52,167 nt of DNA, taken from assembly GCF_000003605.2 (NCBI RefSeq), contig NW_003140818.1:66437-118603 (forward strand). Reading direction: 5' to 3'. This document shows, in pieces, positions 46,701-52,167 of this stretch. Each line of letters opens with the position of its first letter. Within the stretch, counting starts at the first letter, position 1. The notes under the pieces were generated by a model that was given only the letters and a program-made list of their open reading frames with translations, was not told the origin of the DNA and did no database searches. The position numbers and the translations under genes were made by a program. This stretch comes from Saccoglossus kowalevskii (lineage: Eukaryota > Hemichordata > Enteropneusta > Harrimaniidae).

Positions 46701-49700
46701 ATTCATGTTGTTCCTTACGGAATTCACCTGGTTTAGGAATTTGTCTGTGTGTGTGACCATTAGTATTGCCATTCGGTTTTATTATCATAGGTTGACAAGC
46801 TGGCAGCTTACTTCCTTTGTTTTGTCTTGAATTTTTAGGTTTGGGTGCAGGCATAGCTGCATTGATGCAGTCATTCAACAATGCTTGTTCACTTGGAGTA
46901 GGGTCTAGATTGAGAGATTCTAAACTCAATGAGCTCAAAGAACTATTTCTTGAGAAGCAGACAGGCGTATCTTCCACAGCAAAGTTTCTTGGCATATCTT
47001 TGGATTTAACATTTGTGCTTGGGAGTGCCACATCAGCAGATTGTTCAGATTGGTTTTCTGTCAAACCATCATTATTGTCGATGTCACTAAGAGAGCTGAG
47101 ACTTGAGTTTCTTGAAAAACAAAGTGGCGTGTCTTCAACAGTAAAATTTGCAGGAACCTCATCTGACGCTCGTCTCGGATTATAAGTTACATTATTAGAA
47201 GTATTTCCTACTTTGCTTTGGTTCATTCTTTTAACACCAGTTTCGGTTTTTCTCATCACTGGTTTTGGAAGCATTTTCTTTGACTGTTCGGGATTGGCAA
47301 CAACATCAGTCTGCATCACAGATGTAAGACCCTTCAGAGTTGTTGTGTGCTCTCCCAAATCAAGATCTTCATCACAACTCAAAGAACTCAGAGAATCATT
47401 TCTTGAAAATGACATGGGTGTCCCTTCTACTGCAAATGCCTGTGGGGAATCATATGGAGATGATCCAGAACTTGCCATGACATGCATTGTCCTATTCATT
47501 TGCATTTTGGGTACAGAGTCCAAATTCTCTCTACTTACTGGCTGGTCTGGCTTTGGAGCAGTGTTGCCATTAACAACATCCTCATTCTGAGGAGAATCAA
47601 CTGAAAGATCACTCATAGATGTAGCAGTTGAAAAGTTGAGTGGTGTGCCTTCAGTGCAATAGGTTGTCATAGTGTCTGGAGGTGTGTATGTGTTCCAGCT
47701 CTTGACAATAGGTGGTATACATGTACTCTGTGCTACAGGCAATAATGAAGGCACAGTGGAAGGTGTTCTCATTGTAGAACCTTTAGCTGAGTTAGCTCTA
47801 GAAGATGATGGGGGTGGATGACTTGTTCTCACTAACGGCTTTGGGCTGATTTTTGGTGCTTTACGCTTATTGAGGTATGATGACTTCGCTTTATTTATCC
47901 TTGGTTTTGGCATGGCAGAATTGATGCACTCAGCCAGCATGTTGCTGTCACTCTCATTCAAAACAGAACTTGTCTCTGATCTTGGATCTTCTGGTACCTC
48001 AGGTGCAGCTGGTTTCGGTGTTTCTGGTTCAACAGTTCTAGTTTCCACAGATTGCAATTCTGTGGGATTTCCAATTGTCATTTTCCCATCATCTCCCTGT
48101 TTGATCTCAATATCTTCAATGCTCAAGTCACTCAGAGATGTAGCAGTTGAGAAATTTAATGGTGTGTCTTCCGTGCAGAAGGTCTGTGGAGCATCCTGGC
48201 TGAACACATGTTGACTGAAGCTCACATGCTTTGTAGTATGTGGAGACGATGCAGACTTTTGGAGCTTTGATCTCACTTTACTTTTGGGGCTTGTTTGCTT
48301 TTTAGGAGGCATGGCAGAAAATATACAGTCTTCAAGAATGCTTTGTTCAGCCTCGGTAGTTTCCCCTGAAAGATCCACATCAGCAATGTCCTGTCTAGAA
48401 GTGTTAGCATCAGTTCCAATAGTTGCTGTAGTACTATCATTATGGTTAGTTTTCAGCTCAGGGTCCATTACTATTCTCTCTTCACCTTCTATGCTCAGAG
48501 AACTGAGGCTTGTAGCACCAGAGAATGCTAATGGAGTGCCTTCAGTGCAAAATTCAACAGATGCATCATCAGCTGGTTTAGGAAGCGCAGTGGGTAGTTT
48601 TGACAATATATTGTGTTGTTGAGCAGTCTGTTTAGGTTTGGAAATTATTCTCTTGGGACTTGGTATCATTGGCTCACTTGGAGAATCTGGAAGATCACTC
48701 GGGCTGACAACTTCACTAGCACGATGACTACTATAGACAGAACTTCGGTCATCATGTAGAGAATGCAATTCAAAGCTGCTCAAAGAACTCAAAGAGCTGC
48801 AGCGACTGAAAACAAGTGGTGTCTCTTCAATAAAGTTATCTTCTTTCAGTTCCTTGTCTTCATGATGAAGATCTGTGGTATCTGGAGTATATGTACCAGA
48901 TCCAGAGACCTCTTCAGTTGAAGCATTCTGATCTTCGTCATCTTCTATCATCTCAGATTGCACCTTCTTGTTGCTTGGCATTGAATCTTCTACCCTGACA
49001 GAAGCAGTGTTATCAATAACTGATGGATGTTCTATCTGCTCCCCACTTTCATCAATATCATTACTATGAAGAGAGCTCAGAGAAGAACAGTTTGAGAAAC
49101 ACACTGGAGTGTCTTCCAAGCAATAATTAGTCAGCTTTTCATTATGTTTCTTGGCACTAACAGTACATCCATTTGACTCAGCATCTTCAACAGGATTGAT
49201 TGGCTGCATTGCACTATCATCTGGGGGCATATGCTCAGTTTCAAAGGAATCTGGAAGGTCAGTCGCATATTTCTGAGTGAAATCTGTGGGTTGATCACCA
49301 CAGGCAAAGTCATCATGTGGATCTTCATATGATGCACTGCTATCCGAATACTGTATATAATTCGTAGGCCTATCAGACTCAAAATCTGGTTTATAAGACT
49401 CATTAACTGGTGCAGGAGGTCGGTACTGCTGATTATTATATAAAGCACATTCAGAATACAGGTGACCACTTGCCATGCTCTCACGGTGCCTGTGCGGCAT
49501 ATTACAGTCTTGACACTGAACAGTGAAATCAGTAGTTGGTTTCCCTTGTATTGGCTGCTCTTCAGGATATTGATTGAATTCTGGCTCTTCAGGGTTTTCA
49601 GCTTCATCGTATGTCAGCCTGTATTTGTTAGGTCCATCGCTTCTCAACATCCTATCATAATGATCAGATACATTGAGGTAGTTTTCACGACTTGGTTTCT

Positions 49701-50256
49701 GGATTTGATCATGCTGATATACCTCCACTGTTGGGCTTTGTCTGCCTGGTGTGATGCTCTCATCTGAATATTTGAGACTAAAGTTAATTGTAGTGTCCAT
49801 ATCACCTTCTAAATCATCCTCTACTTTCTGAATTGCATGATGGTAGTCATAACGCTTGTCTGGTTGATTAGATAGAGCATTCAAAGTATCATCAACAGAA
49901 AAAGAATGATCAATTGGAGGACGTCGATATGGCAATCGCGTATGGGCTCCAACTGGATAAATATCACTAGTGACACTGTTTATACTTTCATTGGAAGTCC
50001 GTTTGTTACTACTATACATCTGGTTGCCTTGGTCAATGCCGAAACTGAAGGAATTTGACCGACTAGTCAGATTTGACGCATCAGAGTTTGTAAATGTAAA
50101 GGAGTTTGAACGGGTACAATGTGGTTTCTTGTGAGCTGGCTGCACCGATTTTACATTGGTTGGTTTGCTTTTTTTGTGGACAGACTTCTTTTCTTCCAGT
50201 TCCTTCTTCTTATTTGTTTCTGTTATCCCAGCATGCATTGCAACTTCCTGCATGAC
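43654..50256 (-). CDS. APC: APC terminal exon (2200 codons)
   Basis: Acceptor 'cattttctttttccag', first codons GTC ATG CAG GAA (VMQEVAMHAG), in phase 0 with IAK of the previous exon. The junction IAK|VMQEV lies inside what is a single huge 3' exon in vertebrates. Ends MVTSV-TGA. Confidence 0.97.
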   Translation of the reverse strand, partial: VMQEVAMHAGITETNKKKELEEKKSVHKKSKPTNVKSVQPAHKKPHCTRSNSFTFTNSDASNLTSRSNSFSFGIDQGNQMYSSNKRTSNESINSVTSDIYPVGAHTRLPYRRPPIDHSFSVDDTLNALSNQPDKRYDYHHAIQKVEDDLEGDMDTTINFSLKYSDESITPGRQSPTVEVYQHDQIQKPSRENYLNVSDHYDRMLRSDGPNKYRLTYDEAENPEEPEFNQYPEEQPIQGKPTTDFTVQCQDCNMPHRHRESMASGHLYSECALYNNQQYRPPAPVNESYKPDFESDRPTNYIQYSDSSASYEDPHDDFACGDQPTDFTQKYATDLPDSFETEHMPPDDSAMQPINPVEDAESNGCTVSAKKHNEKLTNYCLEDTPVCFSNCSSLSSLHSNDIDESGEQIEHPSVIDNTASVRVEDSMPSNKKVQSEMIEDDEDQNASTEEVSGSGTYTPDTTDLHHEDKELKEDNFIEETPLVFSRCSSLSSLSSFELHSLHDDRSSVYSSHRASEVVSPSDLPDSPSEPMIPSPKRIISKPKQTAQQHNILSKLPTALPKPADDASVEFCTEGTPLAFSGATSLSSLSIEGEERIVMDPELKTNHNDSTTATIGTDANTSRQDIADVDLSGETTEAEQSILEDCIFSAMPPKKQTSPKSKVRSKLQKSASSPHTTKHVSFSQHVFSQDAPQTFCTEDTPLNFSTATSLSDLSIEDIEIKQGDDGKMTIGNPTELQSVETRTVEPETPKPAAPEVPEDPRSETSSVLNESDSNMLAECINSAMPKPRINKAKSSYLNKRKAPKISPKPLVRTSHPPPSSSRANSAKGSTMRTPSTVPSLLPVAQSTCIPPIVKSWNTYTPPDTMTTYCTEGTPLNFSTATSMSDLSVDSPQNEDVVNGNTAPKPDQPVSRENLDSVPKMQMNRTMHVMASSGSSPYDSPQAFAVEGTPMSFSRNDSLSSLSCDEDLDLGEHTTTLKGLTSVMQTDVVANPEQSKKMLPKPVMRKTETGVKRMNQSKVGNTSNNVTYNPRRASDEVPANFTVEDTPLCFSRNSSLSSLSDIDNNDGLTENQSEQSADVALPSTNVKSKDMPRNFAVEDTPVCFSRNSSLSSLSLESLNLDPTPSEQALLNDCINAAMPAPKPKNSRQNKGSKLPACQPMIIKPNGNTNGHTHRQIPKPGEFRKEQHEFESERLAKPQGDFELENNPADIVNQSQDQQPPIKRRPLICKPGDSVSKIRLQELEEKESEPRTLKGGKKVYKSPYAQNGRASSVPRSTPSTVTSGIPQRQGTPAGRGRGVSPHTKNAASKANGRGRATSAPATRCSTPTPGSRNSTPPPGTRSAGATPRGTPPRTASPSLRSGAQIARPATTTQRTATASSRTVSTSAIINRSGPNRTPVASGPKAAVAKSAIPRTGSPVKNIPLAGAATKPPLASTATRNTNSAYKRNTTSVNKTTPASGIAKPAVKTTPRKTSTTSNTAPTSRTGSPATRGAAKCASPSTNGNRSGVSSAAASRSSSPAARTTTTRSISGPRVSNNNSRQNSLSRTSSKDSVTSSVASKSPRNSISSPSPKTMSPTPARRQLIKPVSSTSRSIPTRLQMNGKQSPATSKQKQTENSQIAKTNSSKQGTNKANNVTTADKIPQLPKLQKQSTFTKESPSQAGTKAAAANAATGVSNESASKNEEASEVKPTMQRVSPWRRTSPVESRPTELNIAPGKQPNVWKKTRETPELPETQNLSPNSLKLNSGSDTGSSQSSPTKRRYVSKNEYDIPVINYGGNISSPASDASPGEIWVKRENCPINSPTASRPSSLRMGSQEGSIASSPSGSLHRIISPVSQRTSLSGGSSLQNVRSNDSSADYQSSETSEKQEKNDHRKFVALKRNDSLKNKRISTQSINSENEKTQSEGSSPSPTNKHSPRGSPKKNKKKSKNDYGSGSCGAAPNDDHEQQDVKAYDVISDNFEDEGIMGIDMELEPELISDSDLLEDEEEPEEVLDDQHLFEEEEEEEDYDESIFQDDEQYDMTEPEPSKNDAAPQEHPPQEKRQVQHENRLNSFILINDSDNSNEQQVTSPTEQPEPTATQWRRKSSSRENSTESEPASPKPQKMPATRKPPLSNGKPASQTVKPVMVSPFNYTGPLPSKSQQQSSSQQPSQPMSPEGTPTRRTMIPRPVSVRGGGWRPNKKGENEDDDDSSQNGNSRSFMVTSV

Positions 50257-52148
50257 CTGGAAAAAGAAAATGAAAATCGTATTGTAAATGTTTAAGGTGA
50301 TCACATTGCTTATGTTAAACATAGAAGTTTACATGGTTACCATGGTTAGTGTTCTAGACATAACTACGACACCTTATAGGTTGTTGCCTTGGTGATTGCA
50401 ATGGTATCAGTGGGTTACAAATTTGATAAAGGTGGCTACATATCGAATAACAAAGCTAAAGGCTGGTAGTTTTCAATGTTGAAAATCATATTTCTACCAA
50501 ATTGTCAAAAATATTCACTTAGAATAGAGAATTATGATGTTGATACAAAATGAATAAATCTGAATGACATTCATCGAAGGCACATAAATCAAAGCAATTG
50601 GGCTAGTAGTTAGCTGATAGTTGAAAATCATACACATGTATGCCACACCACCATAGACAAAACAGTAATGATATAGAGATATTGTGGTATACTTGAAATG
50701 ATGTCAAGTGTTTCGAAACAAGTAAATCCTGCTCCACATTTGGCACACACCATATGACATTCTTAACTGACAAGAACACCACAGTACATAGTCAAACATC
50801 TGACAAACAAACCACAAAACAAACTACTTGTCTAATAAGCACATTCTCACCTTGGCTATCCTGCTTCTTGTGCTAGCCTTGTTTGCTTTCTGTCTACCGC
50901 CTCTTTTTTCAAGTGAGTCCACCTTTTTGTTATCCTCTGGTTCTTTTTTGTTATCAAGAATATTTCTGTTATCATTATCCAATTCCTGATTCTCGATGCT
51001 TGACGACCGTGATCTTTCACTTGCTAATCTGTTATCCATGATATGAGGTCGTACTCTATTCGGTGAGTGTCCACGTGGTGATCGTGAGCGGTGTCTGTTG
51101 TCTTGCGTGCGTGATAGTTCTGTCCCAGGACTAAACATTTTGGGTCTTAAAGATAATCTTCTTGGCAGTATTCTTGTAGAATCCTTTACATCTGTTTCAC
51201 TTTTATTGTCTCTTGGATGCGTCTTTGGACTTTCAAGCTCAGGGTTATTGTCAGCAAGATTCTTCTCAATATCTGCCTCCAGTGCACGCTGTTTTCTGAC
51301 ATGCAATGATGGCATTCCATCTTTTGTTGGGAAATCCTTACTTTTTACAAATTCCGGTCGAGCAGCGAGCAAATTCCTCAAAGCTGCTGAGCTACCCATG
51401 GCAATCATTTTGTGTTTCGAATTCACCAAATTGCGCAGCATGCTAACAGCATTCAAATCCCAAAGTAATTCTTGGTCTTTTTGGTTCCGTGCAGACAAAT
51501 TCCAAAGGGTTCCACAAGCATTGCTAACTATTGTTAAACTGGGTGACGCCAAATGGCTGAGTAAAATCTGAAGGCAGTTGTGATCACGTAAAGTTTGACG
51601 ATATTCCTCTCGAGTGGCGATGTGACTGGAAACATTTCGCAGAATTCCACCAGCATTTTCTATTACAGTCAAAGTTCTTGAAGCACTTTTATATTGCAAA
51701 GTTTCAACAAGAAAAGCAAGAGCACCTTCCACTGCACAGATGTCAGCTTTGTTTTCTGTACAGTGTGCAGAAAGGTTCCATAATGCACTTAAAATTGATT
51801 TCAACGTAGACTCCTTTTTCACCTGTAGCGCTGACTCCATTAACGCAGTCACAGATGAAACTTCACGCAAGACTTTCTTACTCTGTAGATCCGCTCGCCA
51901 TGAGAGATTTCTCACAACACTCGCTACAACCTGACGCAAGTCCTCACTCTCAGATTTCAGCTGAGCGACTAAAGCATGCATGCATCCTTTAAGGGAACAC
52001 AGAAGAGCCTTGTTGGCACCATCCCCAAATGTCAAGTTTGTCAGTGCCATTCCAGCATAACGACGTAATGTAACACTATACTGATCATGGGTATTCGGAT
52101 TGATATTGTAGTCCAGCTGCAACAGCTCAGCAATAGCATGAAGGCCAC
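43654..52148 (-). CDS. APC: Adenomatous polyposis coli protein (APC), 5' part outside the window
   Basis: Two exons, 52148-50851 and 50256-43654, encode 2632 residues; the N-terminal oligomerisation region lies beyond the edge. APC is the scaffold of the beta-catenin destruction complex and binds microtubule ends. Domains in order: armadillo repeats (LRRYAGMALTNLTFGD, WNLSAHCTENKADICAV, SNACGTLWNLSARN, SKHKMIAMGSSAALRNL); 15-aa repeats (INFSLKYSDE, RPTNYIQYSD, QPTDFTQKYA); eight 20-aa repeats (e.g. FAVEDTPVCFSRNSSLSSLS); three SAMP motifs; the SPSDLPDSP catenin-inhibitory region; a Ser/Thr/Pro/Arg-rich basic domain (GGKKVYKS at its start); WVKRENCPIN; ENRLNSFI; an EB1-type TMIPRP; and C-terminal VTSV, the PDZ ligand. 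Vertebrate APC has the same order with seven 20-aa repeats. Identification is certain. Confidence 0.98.
44185..44405 (-). other. APC: APC acidic insertion
   Basis: About 70 residues dominated by Asp/Glu (MELEPELISDSDLLEDEEEP, EEEEEEEDYDESIFQDDEQ), between the basic domain and the ENRLNSFI motif. I know of no equivalent in human APC at this place. Confidence 0.75.
46838..46885 (-). other. APC: APC SAMP motif 3
   Basis: LLNDCINAAMPAPKPK; axin RGS-binding motif with A in place of the S of SAMP. Confidence 0.8.
46921..46988 (-). other. APC: APC 20-aa repeat 8
   Basis: FAVEDTPVCFSRNSSLSSLS: consensus beta-catenin-binding repeat with intact phosphorylatable SSLSSLS. Confidence 0.9.
47082..47150 (-). 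other. APC: APC 20-aa repeat 7
   Basis: FTVEDTPLCFSRNSSLSSLS, near-identical to repeat 8. Confidence 0.9.
47373..47440 (-). other. APC: APC 20-aa repeat 6
   Basis: FAVEGTPMSFSRNDSLSSLS; Asp replaces the first Ser of the phospho-cluster. Confidence 0.88.
47600..47667 (-). other. APC: APC 20-aa repeat 5
   Basis: YCTEGTPLNFSTATSMSDLS; SR is replaced by ST and the cluster is TSMSDLS. Confidence 0.85.
47902..47940 (-). other. APC: APC SAMP motif 2
   Basis: MLAECINSAMPKPR; canonical SAMP sequence for axin binding. Confidence 0.88.
48118..48183 (-). other. APC: APC 20-aa repeat 4
   Basis: FCTEDTPLNFSTATSLSDLS, closely related to repeat 5. Confidence 0.87.
48300..48342 (-). other. APC: APC SAMP motif 1
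   Basis: ILEDCIFSAMPPKKQ; canonical SAMP core. Confidence 0.88.
48492..48556 (-). other. APC: APC 20-aa repeat 3
   Basis: FCTEGTPLAFSGATSLSSLS. In vertebrates the third repeat is the tightest beta-catenin binder. Confidence 0.87.
48680..48705 (-). other. APC: APC catenin-inhibitory region (region B)
   Basis: SPSDLPDSP between 20-aa repeats 2 and 3, the same position and sequence as the conserved catenin-inhibitory domain of vertebrate APC. Confidence 0.85.
48770..48838 (-). other. APC: APC 20-aa repeat 2
   Basis: FIEETPLVFSRCSSLSSLSS. Resembles vertebrate repeat 2 (EETPLxFSRC), which does not bind beta-catenin itself; the lead residue before EETP is shorter than in the other repeats here too. 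Confidence 0.87.
49066..49127 (-). other. APC: APC 20-aa repeat 1
   Basis: YCLEDTPVCFSNCSSLSSLH; His replaces the last Ser of the cluster. Confidence 0.87.
49250..49810 (-). other. APC: APC 15-aa beta-catenin repeat region
   Basis: Contains INFSLKYSDESITPGRQSP (near-identical to the vertebrate first 15-aa repeat), KPTTDFTVQ, RPTNYIQYSD and QPTDFTQKYA: about four repeats. Confidence 0.8.
50257..50850 (-). other. APC intron (594 bp) in window
   Basis: Intron between IAK and VMQEV, GTGAGA...TTCCAG. Includes a dispersed repeat (about 50497-50625) that matches 31828-31965. Confidence 0.9.
50497..50625 (+). repeat. Dispersed repeat, partner of 31828-31965
   Basis: Same block order and same strand as the RUSC 5' intron copy, including ATCAAAGCAATTGGGCTAGT. 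Confidence 0.5.
50851..52148 (-). CDS. APC: APC armadillo-repeat exon
   Basis: Acceptor 'ctgtgttttttgcag' before 52148; two leading bases complete a split codon. Donor GCCAAG|GTGAGA. One exon of 432 codons contains the armadillo repeats from GGLHAIAELLQLDYN to AALRNLLAARPEF, then LPSLHVRKQRALEA and a charged tail to SRIAK. Vertebrates split this region over several exons. Confidence 0.96.
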
Positions 52149-52167
52149 CTGCAAAAAACACAGAAAA

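Noticed and set aside
44289-49607. Many long open frames on both strands within 43.6-50.3 kb
   Set aside because: They are frame shadows of the APC exon; only the frame with armadillo, 20-aa, SAMP and VTSV motifs is real.
1-52167. tRNA, rRNA, CRISPR array, bacterial-type operon or riboswitch
   Set aside because: None seen; the window is animal nuclear DNA with spliced genes.

Overview
The window is nuclear DNA from an invertebrate bilaterian animal. The evidence is GT-AG introns of up to about 8 kb, an AT-rich base composition, many short dispersed repeats, two runs of N (26035-26620 and 38495-38682), and four animal gene families. The APC protein has the full vertebrate-like architecture, which points to a slowly evolving lineage such as a hemichordate, another non-vertebrate deuterostome or a lophotrochozoan. 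I cannot place it further from sequence alone.

Layout, left to right. (1) 1-540: a roughly 152-bp tandem repeat ending in an (AC)-rich tract and a hairpin. (2) 2143-4532, minus: a BTB-BACK-Kelch (KLHL-type) gene of 606 codons, almost all in one exon, plus a 16-nt first coding exon that I infer from splice sites and frame. (3) 4571-11960: intergenic, with repeats and a retroelement relic. (4) 11961-31429, minus: a nine-coding-exon RUSC1/RUSC2-type gene (RUN domain). I assembled it exon by exon; every junction has AG/GT sites and compatible phases, giving 1211 aa. No C-terminal SH3 domain was found. Its probable promoter lies near 33.45 kb. (5) 36855-39616, plus: a four-exon gene for a secreted, probably GPI-anchored Ly6/uPAR (three-finger) protein, with a candidate 72-nt in-frame cassette exon and a 31/62-bp minisatellite in its last intron. 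(6) 43654-52148, minus: the 3' two coding exons of APC. They cover all armadillo repeats, 15-aa repeats, eight 20-aa beta-catenin repeats, three SAMP axin-binding motifs, a basic domain, an EB1-type motif and a terminal PDZ ligand (VTSV). The N-terminal exons lie beyond the right edge.

The genes do not form an operon-like unit. APC (Wnt/beta-catenin destruction complex, microtubule ends), the RUN-domain adaptor (vesicle traffic and signalling) and the BTB-Kelch protein (a likely Cul3 adaptor) are intracellular; the Ly6 protein is predicted to be at the cell surface.

Non-coding DNA holds several miniature inverted-repeat elements: TTAA-flanked families at 25910-26783, 29486-29629 and 39753-39883; a GC-rich perfect inverted repeat at 12702-12829; a two-copy family at 11036 and 16653; and a CAGGGG-ended element at 27199-27588. 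The findings most worth testing are the SH3-less RUSC gene, the Ly6 cassette exon, the extra APC 20-aa repeat, the APC acidic insertion, and the micro-exon start of the KLHL gene.
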